64,000 nucleotides of DNA from Alistipes sp. (GTDB lineage: Bacteria > Bacteroidota > Bacteroidia > Bacteroidales > Rikenellaceae): positions 1-64,000 of the forward strand of contig JAFYQI010000011.1 of NCBI GenBank assembly GCA_017547175.1, read 5' to 3'. The notes beneath the pieces were generated by a model, which saw nothing but the letters and a program-made list of their open reading frames with translations, made no database searches and was not told where the DNA came from. Shown here piece by piece: positions 52,447 through 60,932 of this stretch. The first letter of the stretch is position 1. Each line of letters starts with the position of its first letter. Both the position numbers and the translations under genes were made by a program.

Positions 52447-53118
52447 ATGATCCATTTTTTGCAGGCTGCCGAGGCGGTAGCCGTTACTGAAGAGACCCGT
52501 ATGGGGTTGTGGGAGCTGTTTACGAAGGGTGGCTGGCTGATGTGGCCGTTGCTGCTGCTCGGTGGCGTAACGATCTTTATCTTTGTAGAGCGTTACATGC
52601 AGATTCGTAAGGCTTCGGTATTGGATATCAATTTCATGAATCGTATTCGCGACTACATCTCGGAGGGTAAGATCGGGGTGGCTGTCAATTTGTGTCGCAA
52701 GACCGATACGCCGATTGCCCGTATGATCGAGAAGGGTATCGAGCGTATTGGCCGTCCGATGTCGGATGTACAGACCGCCATTGAGAACGTAGCCAACTTA
52801 GAGGTTTCGAAGCTCGAAAACGGACTTCCGTTCCTCGCAACGACTGCCGGTGGTGCCCCTATGATCGGTTTCTTGGGTACGGTACTCGGTATGGTGCAGA
52901 CCTTTATGGATATGTCGGCTGCCGGTGGTACGGTCGATTTGGCACTTCTTTCGAGCGGTATGTATGTGGCGATGGTGACAACTGTTATGGGTCTGCTCGT
53001 GGGTATCCCGGCCTACTTCGGTTACAACTACCTGGTGGCTCGCATCGAAAAGCTGGTTTTCCAGATGGAGGCCAACTCGATCGCCTTTATGGATATTTTG
53101 AACCAACCCGTAAAGTAA
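52447..53118 (+). CDS. exbB: ExbB/TolQ/MotA-type proton channel protein
   Basis: The 223-residue inner-membrane protein forms the pentameric motor with ExbD that energises TonB. Three hydrophobic segments are seen (about 26-48, 130-155 and 170-195). FLATTAGGAPMIGFLGTVLGMVQTFM and the following GMYVAMVTTVMGLLVGIPAYFGYN carry the conserved channel helices. It is 6 bp ahead of exbD and 12 bp before tonB further on, making a compact exbB-exbD-tonB operon, probably with tamB. Confidence 0.95.
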   Translation: MIHFLQAAEAVAVTEETRMGLWELFTKGGWLMWPLLLLGGVTIFIFVERYMQIRKASVLDINFMNRIRDYISEGKIGVAVNLCRKTDTPIARMIEKGIERIGRPMSDVQTAIENVANLEVSKLENGLPFLATTAGGAPMIGFLGTVLGMVQTFMDMSAAGGTVDLALLSSGMYVAMVTTVMGLLVGIPAYFGYNYLVARIEKLVFQMEANSIAFMDILNQPVK

Positions 53119-53124
53119 AAGGCT

Positions 53125-53532
53125 ATGGCTATCAAACACGGATCGAAAGTCGATAAGAATTTCTCTTCGTCGTCGATGACCGACCTGATGTTCCTCCTGT
53201 TGCTGTTCCTCTTGATCGCTACGACGCTGATCAATCCCAATGCCTTGAAGCTGATGTTGCCCAAAAGCTCGAATCAGCTGAAGGATAAGGCGATGACCAC
53301 CGTGTCGATTCAAGATGCAGGTCGCGGCAAGTACCGTTACTATGTCGAGCTACAGGAGGTAGGATCGATCGACGGTGTCGAGCGTGCCCTGCAGGAGCGT
53401 CTTGCCCAGGTTGAGGAGGCAACCGTATCGCTCCATGCCGATAAATCGGTTGTATGGGACGAGATTATCAAGGTGATGAATGTGGCCAAGCGTAACGGCT
53501 ATAAACTGCACGCTGCCACGCAGCCCGAATAA
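53125..53532 (+). CDS. exbD: ExbD/TolR family protein
   Basis: The 135-residue protein has a basic N terminus, one membrane helix at about 19-36 starting SSMTDLMFLLLLFLLIATTL, where the Asp is the proton-carrying residue, and a small periplasmic domain. It pairs with ExbB. The spacing of 6 bp to exbB and 12 bp to tonB indicates one transcript. Confidence 0.94.
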   Translation: MAIKHGSKVDKNFSSSSMTDLMFLLLLFLLIATTLINPNALKLMLPKSSNQLKDKAMTTVSIQDAGRGKYRYYVELQEVGSIDGVERALQERLAQVEEATVSLHADKSVVWDEIIKVMNVAKRNGYKLHAATQPE

Positions 53533-53544
53533 CTCCTGCCTGTT

Positions 53545-54234
53545 ATGTATTATTACGACCCGAACGACCGAAAACCCCGCCTTTGGGCAGTGGTGGTGAC
53601 GCTGCTATATGCGGCGCTCATCGGTGTGTCGTTTGCCTTTGTGTCGTTTGATTTCCGCCGTATCGAGGTGAAGGTGGGCGATGAGATTGAGATCGAACTA
53701 TACGATCCACCTGTTCGCGAAACTCCGCCTACGCCTGTGAAACCCTCGCCACAACCGCGCGTGCATGAGCAGGCTGCCGTTGAGGAGCAGACGGCTCAAG
53801 TCGAGGGAAAAGATGAGACGACTCGAACCCCAAATCCTCAAGCTCTCTTTAAGATGAATAAGGGTGGAGCGGATGAGCCCGAGAATGCCGGCAATCCCCA
53901 CGCTAAGGAGGGCGAGGATAAGGCTTCGGGCATAGGACCGGGATTAAATCCCGATGGTCTTGATCAGTTGGATAAAGGGCTTCAGGGACGCGGTCTGGCG
54001 GGTAACCTCCCCAAACCAACCTATCCGGGATCGAAGAGTGGAAAGGTCCTTATTCGCGTGACGGTCAACAGCCAAGGTGCGGTGACGAGCGCCACGTTTG
54101 AACCTAAAGGCTCGACGACAAGTGATAGCCAATTGGTTGAGGCTGCTATTGCAGCGGCCAAAAAGGCTCGCTTTACTGAGAGTCGTGCTACCGTGCAGGG
54201 AGGCACGATTACGTATCTTTTCCGTATGGAATAA
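53545..54234 (+). CDS. tonB: TonB energy transducer
   Basis: The 229-residue protein has one N-terminal membrane helix (about 13-33), a periplasmic proline-rich linker (about 52-72, ETPPTPVKPSPQPRV) and a C-terminal TonB domain (about 150-229) with PTYPGSKSGKVLIRVTVNSQGAVTSA and ending ITYLFRME. It transmits the ExbB/ExbD proton energy to outer-membrane receptors for sugars, iron or cobalamin. It is the last gene of the exb cluster. Confidence 0.93.
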   Translation: MYYYDPNDRKPRLWAVVVTLLYAALIGVSFAFVSFDFRRIEVKVGDEIEIELYDPPVRETPPTPVKPSPQPRVHEQAAVEEQTAQVEGKDETTRTPNPQALFKMNKGGADEPENAGNPHAKEGEDKASGIGPGLNPDGLDQLDKGLQGRGLAGNLPKPTYPGSKSGKVLIRVTVNSQGAVTSATFEPKGSTTSDSQLVEAAIAAAKKARFTESRATVQGGTITYLFRME

Positions 54235-54241
54235 TATGGCT

Positions 54242-54685
54242 ATGATGAAAAAACTACTGACTTTGTTGTTATTGCTGATCCCCTTGGCCTCGTTGCAAGC
54301 CAAAGAGAAGGGGCAGACGGCCGGTGCCGCGATTCGTCTTCACGCGACGCACCACAATTTTGGCGATACACCACGACGTGGCGGCGATCTGTCTTACGAG
54401 TTGCATTTCACGAACGAGGGAACGGCTCCGTTGATCCTTACGCGCGTTGTGACCTCATGCTCGTGTCTGAAGGCGCACTTTCATCGCCGTCCCGTGGCGG
54501 TGGGTGAAGAGGGGGTGATCCGCATTGTTTATGAGCCGCAGAAGAGTGAGCCGGGAACCTTTAGCAAGGTGGTACAGATCTACTCGAATGCCGAATCGGG
54601 TCGTGTGATCTTCACGGTGCAGGGTAACTCGTTGGATGAGGACGGGGTAAAGAGTAAAGATAATAAAGAGAAGGTGAAGCGGTAG
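54242..54685 (+). CDS. DUF1573 exported protein
   Basis: The 147-residue protein has a signal peptide (MMKKLLTLLLLLIPLASLQA) followed by a DUF1573 domain, an immunoglobulin-like fold: HNFGDTPRRGGDLSYELHF, then TSCSCLKAHFHRRPVAVGEEG with the typical CSC motif, then GTFSKVVQIYSN. Function is not established. Several Met codons at 54236-54245 could be the start; the signal peptide is the same. It lies 7 bp after tonB and 2 bp before mtaD, so it is in the operon. The C terminus is Lys/Glu-rich. Confidence 0.85.
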   Translation: MMKKLLTLLLLLIPLASLQAKEKGQTAGAAIRLHATHHNFGDTPRRGGDLSYELHFTNEGTAPLILTRVVTSCSCLKAHFHRRPVAVGEEGVIRIVYEPQKSEPGTFSKVVQIYSNAESGRVIFTVQGNSLDEDGVKSKDNKEKVKR

Positions 54686-54687
54686 CG

Positions 54688-56010
54688 ATGGAGATCTTAC
54701 TGATAAAGGATGCCCTTGTGGTTCCGATGACCGCCAAAGAGGGAGCGTGTAAATCGTTTCAGGCTTCGGTGGGTGTGGTCGGAAATCGGATTGTGTTGGT
54801 GAGCGACGAAGTGGATGTGGTGTCTAGCTTTTTGGACAAGCATCCCGATTGTCGGATCATGGACGGCAGCGGTAAAGCCCTGTTGCCCGGTTTGATCAAT
54901 ACGCATTGCCACGCGGCGATGACCCTGCAACGCAACCATGCCGACGATATTCCGTTGATGGCCTGGCTTAATGACCATATCTGGCCCTTTGAGGCTCGAC
55001 AGACCAAAGAGGATATTGCTCTCGGCATGACCCTCGGCATGGCCGAGATGCTGCTCGGCGGTGTAACGTCGTTTGTCGATATGTATTTCGAGGAGGACCA
55101 TTGTGTGGAGGTGGTTGATCGAATGGGCATGCGTGCCGTATTGGGATGCAGCTATTTCGATGCTACGATCGACGAGGTGTTGCAGTCGGCCGAACGAGCC
55201 GTGAAGGCGGCCGAAGGTAAAGAGCGTATTCGTATCTCGATTGCGCCCCATGCTCCCTATACGGTTTCGGAGGAGAACTTGCAACGAGGTAAACGTTTTG
55301 CCGAAGAGCATGGCTTGGACTATATGGTCCATGCCGCTGAAACGCAGGATGAGTTAAACTATGTAGCCGACAAATATGCCACTACGCCCGTCCGTCTGCT
55401 CGATCGTTTGGGGGTGCTCGATCAGCGCACCATCCTGGCCCATTGCGTTTGGGTAGACCAGGAGGAGATGGCCCTGATGCGTGAGCGTGGGGTTACCGTG
55501 TCGCACAACGCGCAGAGCAATATGAAGATCTCGAGCGGTGTGGCTCCCATTGCAGAGATGTTGCGCGAGGGTGTTTGTGTGACGCTGGCTACCGATGGCT
55601 CGTCGTCAAATAACGACCTCGATATGTGGGAGGAGATGCGCTCGGCAGCCTTGTTGCAAAAGGTGACGACGATGGATCCGCTGAAATTGCCTGCCTATGA
55701 GGTGCTGAAGATGGCTACGGTAAATGGCGCTCGAGCCATGGGCCACGAGGGCGAGCTGGGTGTTATTCGCGAGGGCGCATTGGCCGATTTGATCTTGATC
55801 GATCTCGAAAAGCCCCACCTGCAGCCGATTCATGATCCGGTGGCCGATCTGGTCTATTGTGGTAAGGCAAGCGATGTCGATACGGTGATTGTGGATGGCC
55901 GTGTGGTGGTCGAAAACCGTCAGATCAAAGGCTTAGATCTCAAGGCGCTCTATCGACAGGTAGCCGATTCCGTGCATCGCATTCTCAAAATCCAAAAAAA
56001 AGACCTATAG
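54688..56010 (+). CDS. mtaD: 5-methylthioadenosine/S-adenosylhomocysteine deaminase-like amidohydrolase
   Basis: The 440-residue amidohydrolase deaminates adenosine-type nucleosides such as S-adenosylhomocysteine or methylthioadenosine. LPGLINTHCHAAMTLQRNHADDIPL carries the HxH zinc motif, HAAETQDE a further His/Glu, LAHCVWVDQEEM the third His, and LATDGSSSNNDLDMWEEMR the metal Asp and substrate residues of MtaD/SAH deaminases. Length is typical. The stop codon is built into the left arm of the terminator that follows. Confidence 0.9.
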   Translation: MEILLIKDALVVPMTAKEGACKSFQASVGVVGNRIVLVSDEVDVVSSFLDKHPDCRIMDGSGKALLPGLINTHCHAAMTLQRNHADDIPLMAWLNDHIWPFEARQTKEDIALGMTLGMAEMLLGGVTSFVDMYFEEDHCVEVVDRMGMRAVLGCSYFDATIDEVLQSAERAVKAAEGKERIRISIAPHAPYTVSEENLQRGKRFAEEHGLDYMVHAAETQDELNYVADKYATTPVRLLDRLGVLDQRTILAHCVWVDQEEMALMRERGVTVSHNAQSNMKISSGVAPIAEMLREGVCVTLATDGSSSNNDLDMWEEMRSAALLQKVTTMDPLKLPAYEVLKMATVNGARAMGHEGELGVIREGALADLILIDLEKPHLQPIHDPVADLVYCGKASDVDTVIVDGRVVVENRQIKGLDLKALYRQVADSVHRILKIQKKDL

Positions 56011-56034
56011 GACCAATTTCCTATAGGTCTTTTT
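55997..56034. terminator. Bidirectional terminator containing the mtaD stop
   Basis: AGACCTATAGG (56001-56011) pairs with CCTATAGGTCT (56020-56030), with an A7 run to the left and T5 to the right. The mtaD stop TAG (56008-56010) is in the stem. It serves both convergent genes, mtaD and glgB. Confidence 0.9.
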
Positions 56035-56062
56035 CAACCCGGGTCAAAATAATTTTAACCTT

Positions 56063-58105
56063 CTATCGCTTGCGCAGATAAACCGTTGCCGTGCGAGCGA
56101 CGTTGTAGATCTTCAGGCGCGGCCACTTTTTACCCTCCTCATCCTTGACGTTGAACGAGAAGTGCTCGCCTGTCATATCCACCGTGTCGTGGCCGCCGAA
56201 ACGCTTCTCGTCGGTCGAGAGGATCGGTACATATTTGCCGGCCTTCTGTACGGGCAGCTCGTAGTCGGGAATTGAGGCGGTGGGGTGCCAGTTGAATACG
56301 AAGAGCAGTTTGCCGTGCGAGAAGACGATCGTCTTGTTCTGTTCGTCCATCTGGAGATTCCAGGCATAGCCATCCTCCAGCACTTTGTATTTCTTCATCA
56401 GCTTGACCATGGCACGATCGAAGTCACCCAAGAACGAATAACGCAGGAATCCGTTGGTCGAGAGCGACCACTGACGGCGGGCGTGGGCATAGCTCCAGTC
56501 GTTGCCCTCGCGCGGGAAGTCGATCCATTCGGGATGACCGAATTCGTTGCCCATGAAGTTTAGGTAGGCCTGGCCACCCGTTGCGATGGTCATCAGGCGA
56601 ATCATCTTGTGCAGTGCCATACCACGCTCGACGATTAGATTCTCCGAGGCGCGATTCATGTCGGTATACATCTCCTTGTCCATCAAACGGAATGCGATGG
56701 TTTTGTCGCCTACCAACGCCTGGTCGTGCGATTCGGCGTAGGCTACCGTCTTCACTTTGGGCAGACGGCCCGTCAATACGTCCCACATCTCCCAGATGTT
56801 CCAATCCTCGTCGGGAATATCCTTCAGCAACTTGATCCAGAAGTCGGGAATGGCCATGCCGAGTCGGTAGTCGAAGCCGACACCGCCCTCTTCAATGGAA
56901 ATACACATGCCCGGCATACCGCTTACATCCTCGGCAATCGTTATGGCTGAGGGGTTCAGTTCGTGAACGAGTTTGTTGGCCAACGTGAGGTAGCAGATGG
57001 CATCGGTATTGACACCCTCGTCGAAAAACTTTTCGCGCGCATCAAAATCGGTATAGCCGTGGTGGTGGTAGAGCATCGAGGTGACACCGTCAAAACGGAA
57101 ACCGTCGAAGTGGAACTCCTCCATCCAATATTTGATGTTCGAGAGCAGGAAGTGCTGCACCTCGCGTTTGCCGTAATCGAAGATCATCGAGTCCCAATAG
57201 GGCTGGTAGCCTGCATCGCCCGCCTTCGAATAGTGGTGGTCGGTGCCGTCAAGCATATTGATTCCCTCGTTCAGGTTCTTTACGTAGTGTGCGTGTACGA
57301 GGTCCATAATGACGGCAATGCCCATCTCGTGCGCCTTGCGTATCAGCTCCTTCAGCTCTTCAGGTGTACCGCAGCGCGATGAGGGGGCATAGAAGCTCGA
57401 AACGTGGTATCCGAACGATCCGTAGTAGGGATGCTCGGCAATGGCCATTAACTGGATGGCGTTGTAACCGTTCTTCTTGACAATCGGGAGTACCTTCTTG
57501 GTGAATTCACGATAGGTGCCGACTCCGGCCTTCTCCTGCGCCATGCCGACGTGCGATTCGTAGATCATTAACGAACCGTTTTTCGAGGCGTCGAATAGGT
57601 CTCCCTGCCAATCAAAGGCCTCCGTGGGCCACCAAAATTGGGCCGAGAAGTTCTTCGTCTCCTCGTCCTGTACCACGCGCGTTGCGTAGGCCGGAATGCG
57701 GTCGTGCCAACCGTTCGGGCCATGGACATGGATCTTGTAGAGCGAACCATGCGTCAAGCGGTCGCGGTACATCGCTGCCGGCAGAAAGATGCTCCATACA
57801 CCAGCGGGATCCTTCTTCAATCGCAACTCGGTGCGTTGCCAATTGTTGAAATCGCCAAACAAATAGACATCCTGCGCTCCGGGCAGCCATTCGCGGAACC
57901 ACCATCCGTCGAGCATGTCGTCCCACTGCCAGCCGTAGTAGCGATAGCCGTTGGCGTAGTCGGAAATCGATCCGTTGTGGGCTTCAATATCCTGCAACTT
58001 TGCTTGATAGCGTGCATGGCGTGCATCCATTTCGGCAGCAACGGGTTGTAACCATTCATCTTCGGCCACGATGGGCAGTATCGGTTTTGTCTGATCCATA
58101 ATCAT
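56063..58105 (-). CDS. glgB: 1,4-alpha-glucan branching enzyme, eukaryote-like type
   Basis: The 680-residue enzyme makes alpha-1,6 branches in glycogen. An N-terminal CBM48 region (YLFGDFNNWQ) is followed by the GH13 barrel: FDGFRFDGVTSMLYHHHGY with the nucleophile Asp, TIAEDVSGMPG with the acid Glu and AESHDQALVGDKTIAF with the third acid. These stretches closely resemble the eukaryotic branching enzymes (GBE1-type) rather than E. coli GlgB. The Met at 58105 is used; the promoter found lies between it and the upstream Met, so that one is excluded. It is the only glycogen gene here. Confidence 0.94.
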   Translation of the reverse strand: MIMDQTKPILPIVAEDEWLQPVAAEMDARHARYQAKLQDIEAHNGSISDYANGYRYYGWQWDDMLDGWWFREWLPGAQDVYLFGDFNNWQRTELRLKKDPAGVWSIFLPAAMYRDRLTHGSLYKIHVHGPNGWHDRIPAYATRVVQDEETKNFSAQFWWPTEAFDWQGDLFDASKNGSLMIYESHVGMAQEKAGVGTYREFTKKVLPIVKKNGYNAIQLMAIAEHPYYGSFGYHVSSFYAPSSRCGTPEELKELIRKAHEMGIAVIMDLVHAHYVKNLNEGINMLDGTDHHYSKAGDAGYQPYWDSMIFDYGKREVQHFLLSNIKYWMEEFHFDGFRFDGVTSMLYHHHGYTDFDAREKFFDEGVNTDAICYLTLANKLVHELNPSAITIAEDVSGMPGMCISIEEGGVGFDYRLGMAIPDFWIKLLKDIPDEDWNIWEMWDVLTGRLPKVKTVAYAESHDQALVGDKTIAFRLMDKEMYTDMNRASENLIVERGMALHKMIRLMTIATGGQAYLNFMGNEFGHPEWIDFPREGNDWSYAHARRQWSLSTNGFLRYSFLGDFDRAMVKLMKKYKVLEDGYAWNLQMDEQNKTIVFSHGKLLFVFNWHPTASIPDYELPVQKAGKYVPILSTDEKRFGGHDTVDMTGEHFSFNVKDEEGKKWPRLKIYNVARTATVYLRKR

Positions 58106-58119
58106 GCAGTTTAGTGTAC

Positions 58120-58151
58120 CAAATATAGGAAAAAGAATCCTAAACGGCAAA
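58120..58151 (-). promoter_or_regulatory. Promoter of glgB
   Basis: On the minus strand TTTG (58151 to 58148) and TATATTTG (58127 to 58120) are 20 bp apart. The predicted start leaves a leader of about 10-17 nt. Confidence 0.75.
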
Positions 58152-58277
58152 CGAATCCGAAAAAAATAGAATTCGGTCGAGGTGATAGGTGTTGTGGTTA
58201 GGACTGTTTTTAAGTTTGATTGCCCGCTTTACCCCGAATTTTAAGGTTGAATGTTTTTATATCTTAATTCTTTTTGC

Positions 58278-58285
58278 TATTTTTG
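58278..58285 (+). promoter_or_regulatory. -7 box (TATTTTTG) of the POT transporter gene
   Basis: TATTTTTG fits TAnnTTTG and lies 63 bp before the transporter ATG. No TTTG at exact spacing was found. Confidence 0.45.
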
Positions 58286-58348
58286 TCCTCGTTGAGAAAT
58301 GAAGAACAACAAACAATAAATTTTTAATAAACACCAAAATTCTTTTCT

Positions 58349-59908
58349 ATGTTCAAAGGACATCCTAAAGGTCTTCTGGCCGCGGCTTTGAGTAATATGG
58401 GTGAGCGTTTCGGCTACTATATTATGAACGCGGTGTTGGTGCTGTTCCTCTGCTCGAAGTTCGGTCTGAATGAGGCAGTCAGCGGCACGATTTATTCGGT
58501 ATTCTATGCAGGTATCTACCTGCTGGCATTGGTGGGTGGTTACATTGCTGACCACACGCAGAACTACAAGGCTACGATTAAGTCGGGTCTGGTGGTGATG
58601 GCTACGGGTTATGTGATTCTCTCGGTGCCCATCCTGGCTACGGCCGGTAATACGACGTGGTTGCTCACGCTGACCTGCTTTGCCCTCTTTATGATCGCCT
58701 TCGGTAACGGTCTGTTCAAGGGTAACCTGCAGGCTATCGTGGGTCAGATGTACGATAACTTCGAGGCTGAGGCTGCCAAGGTGAGCCCCGCCGCTCTGGC
58801 TGAGGCGAAGAGCAAGCGTGACTCGGGTTTCCAGATTTTCTACGTATTTATCAACGTAGGTGGTCTGATCGCTCCGTTCGTGGCTCCGCTGCTCCGTTCG
58901 TGGTGGCTGGAGACCAACAACATGGTTTACAACGCGCAGCTACCCGCCCTCTGCCACGAGTATATCGAGACGGCTGCCGCTATGGCTCCCGAGGCATTGG
59001 CTAACCTGCAGCAGCTCATGACGGCTGCCGGTGGTAACATCGCCGACCTCGCCGCTTCGTGCCAGCAGTATCTGCAGATCTTCAACGAGGGTATCCACTA
59101 CTCGTTCATCGCATCGGTTGCAGCCATGCTGATTTCGCTGACGATCTTCTTCTTCTCGCAGAAGATGTTCCCGACGCCGGCCAAGAAGGAGAAGCTCGCT
59201 TCGGTTGAGTACACTCCCGAGGAGAAGGCTGCTGCCGCTAAGGAGATCAAGCAGCGTCTGTATGCGCTCTTTGCTGTGCTGGGTGTGGTGATTTTCTTCT
59301 GGTTCTCGTTCCACCAGAACGGTATGTCGCTCTCGTTCTTTGCCCGTGACTTCGTCGATTCGTCGGCTGTGGCTCCCGAGGTATGGCAGGCTATCAACCC
59401 CTTCTTCGTGATCGTTTTGACGCCGGTTATCATGGCTATCTTCGCCGCTCTGAGCCGTCGTGGTAAGGAGATTTCGACCCCGCGTAAGATCGCTATCGGT
59501 ATGTTCATCGCCGGTTTGGCCTTCTTGTTCCTGGCTATCTACTCGTTCGTGGTAGGTTATCCTTCGGCTGACGCTTACAAGGCCCTCCCGATCGCAGAGC
59601 AGATGGCCGGTAAGGCGCACTGGTGGGTGCTGATCGCTGTTTACTTCTTCCTTACCGTGGCCGAGCTCTTTATCTCGCCGCTGGGTCTGTCGTTTGTATC
59701 GAAGGTGGCTCCCAAGCACCTGCTTGGTCTGTGCCAGGGTCTGTGGCTGGGTGCTACGGCACTTGGTAACCTCATGCTCTGGGTTGGCCCGCTGATGTAC
59801 AACGCATGGCCTATCTGGCAGTGCTGGACCGTATTCCTCGTAGTCTGCCTCATTTCGATGGGTGTGATGTTTGGAATGGTGAAGTGGTTGGAGCGCGTAA
59901 CCAAATAA
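58349..59908 (+). CDS. POT family proton-coupled peptide transporter
   Basis: The 519-residue inner-membrane protein has 12 or more hydrophobic segments and matches the POT/PTR branch of the major facilitator superfamily, importing di- and tripeptides with protons. MGERFGYYIMNAVLVLFL near 19-36 is the family's first-helix motif (ERFxYY), FSFHQNGMSLSFFARDF near 313 and ELFISPLGLSFVSKVAPKHLLGLCQGLWL near 440 are also typical. The codons favour GC-rich highly expressed forms. It is followed by a palindromic repeat. Confidence 0.92.
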   Translation: MFKGHPKGLLAAALSNMGERFGYYIMNAVLVLFLCSKFGLNEAVSGTIYSVFYAGIYLLALVGGYIADHTQNYKATIKSGLVVMATGYVILSVPILATAGNTTWLLTLTCFALFMIAFGNGLFKGNLQAIVGQMYDNFEAEAAKVSPAALAEAKSKRDSGFQIFYVFINVGGLIAPFVAPLLRSWWLETNNMVYNAQLPALCHEYIETAAAMAPEALANLQQLMTAAGGNIADLAASCQQYLQIFNEGIHYSFIASVAAMLISLTIFFFSQKMFPTPAKKEKLASVEYTPEEKAAAAKEIKQRLYALFAVLGVVIFFWFSFHQNGMSLSFFARDFVDSSAVAPEVWQAINPFFVIVLTPVIMAIFAALSRRGKEISTPRKIAIGMFIAGLAFLFLAIYSFVVGYPSADAYKALPIAEQMAGKAHWWVLIAVYFFLTVAELFISPLGLSFVSKVAPKHLLGLCQGLWLGATALGNLMLWVGPLMYNAWPIWQCWTVFLVVCLISMGVMFGMVKWLERVTK

Positions 59909-59910
59909 TC

Positions 59911-60026
59911 TTTTCGATTTTATAGGGCATATTTGCACTTGCTCTCGCGAGGCGCGAATGGGAAATACACATAGTATATCCCATCCGCGCCTCACTTTGT
60001 TTAAGTACAAATCTGCACCTCTAAAA
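59911..60026. repeat. Dispersed palindromic intergenic repeat, copy 1
   Basis: A 116-bp imperfect palindrome with a second copy at 61752-61868. Its outer arms are TTTTATAGGGCATATTTGCA and TGCACCTCTAAAA-like sequence; the inner arms GAGGCGCG / CGCGCCTC pair perfectly in this copy, around a core with GGGAAATAC. It starts 3 bp after a plus-strand stop and could act as a terminator-like or REP-like element. Confidence 0.75.
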
Positions 60027-60028
60027 CC

Positions 60029-60053
60029 CTGCTAAGAGCAGGGCTTTGTGTAG
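60029..60053. terminator. Hairpin downstream of the POT gene
   Basis: CCCTGCT and AGCAGGG form a 7-bp stem with a short loop followed by CTTTGTG. It lies directly beyond the palindromic repeat and could end the POT transcript, although the T-run is weak. Confidence 0.5.
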
Positions 60054-60109
60054 AGTTAGACAGCATTAAAATATGTATGTGTTACGTATGCCTCGCTTCA
60101 AAAGCCGGC

Positions 60110-60144
60110 TTTGTTTTCATTTTCCATTTTTATCATTAAATTTG
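60110..60144 (+). promoter_or_regulatory. Promoter of the PhnP-like gene, abutting the ATG
   Basis: TTTG (60110-60113), a 23-bp spacer and TAAATTTG (60137-60144). The -7 box ends 4 bp before the ATG at 60149, so transcription should start at about the first base of the gene. Confidence 0.6.
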
Positions 60145-60148
60145 TGAT

Positions 60149-60931
60149 ATGAAACTCACTTTCCTTGGAACAGGAACCTCGCAGGGGGTGCCGTTGATTG
60201 GGTGTCGATGCGCTGTTTGCCAATCGACCGATCCGCGCGATCGGCGTTTGCGTACCTCGGCGATGGTCGAGTGGCGGGGTGTTCGACTGGTGATTGATGC
60301 AGGACCGGATTTTCGCTATCAACTGTTGCGTGCCGGTGTAAGCCGTTTGGACGGCATCCTCTTAACACACGAACATAAAGACCATATTGGTGGGCTGGAT
60401 GATGTGCGGGCGCTCAATTTTGTCGATTATCCCACCGTGCGACCAATCGATATTTATGCAACATCACGCACGTTGCAAACCGTGAAAAAGGATTTCGATT
60501 ACGCATTTGTGGCTGATAAATATCGCGGAGTTCCCGAGATACGCCTCCATGCCATCTCGCAGAGTGAGCCATTCCGTATCGGACCGACCTTCATCATCCC
60601 CATTGCAGGTCAACATTCGCCCCGCTTTGAGGTGACAGGCTTCCGCTTTGGTAAGTTGGCCTATTTGACCGACTTCAAGACTATCGAGGAGGGTGAACTG
60701 AAAAAGCTGAAAGGGGTTGAGGTACTTGTGATCAATGCGTTGCGATTTGAGGAGCATGACTCGCATCTGCATGTGGAGAGGGCGTTGGAACTTATTCGTC
60801 AAATTGCACCTAAACGAGCCTTGTTGACCCATATGTCCCACGAAATGGGTTTATATGCCGAAACCAATCCGCGTTTGCCCGAAGGGGTTGAGCTGGCTTA
60901 CGATACGTTGGAAGTAGAAATAGACGACTGA
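60149..60931 (+). CDS. MBL-fold phosphodiesterase, PhnP-like
   Basis: The 260-residue metallo-beta-lactamase-fold protein has the PhnP/Lip-type start FLGTGTSQGVPLIGCRCAVCQSTDPRDRRLRTS and the metal motif LTHEHKDHIGGLDD (HxHxDH). IAGQHSPRF and LLTHMSHEMG hold further His residues and AYLTD-like LAYLTDFKTI the bridging Asp. PhnP hydrolyses cyclic ribose phosphates; other members act on nucleotides or lipoyl/octanoyl groups, so substrate is open. It is coupled to the SDR gene, 1 bp downstream. Confidence 0.85.
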   Translation: MKLTFLGTGTSQGVPLIGCRCAVCQSTDPRDRRLRTSAMVEWRGVRLVIDAGPDFRYQLLRAGVSRLDGILLTHEHKDHIGGLDDVRALNFVDYPTVRPIDIYATSRTLQTVKKDFDYAFVADKYRGVPEIRLHAISQSEPFRIGPTFIIPIAGQHSPRFEVTGFRFGKLAYLTDFKTIEEGELKKLKGVEVLVINALRFEEHDSHLHVERALELIRQIAPKRALLTHMSHEMGLYAETNPRLPEGVELAYDTLEVEIDD

Positions 60932-60932
60932 T

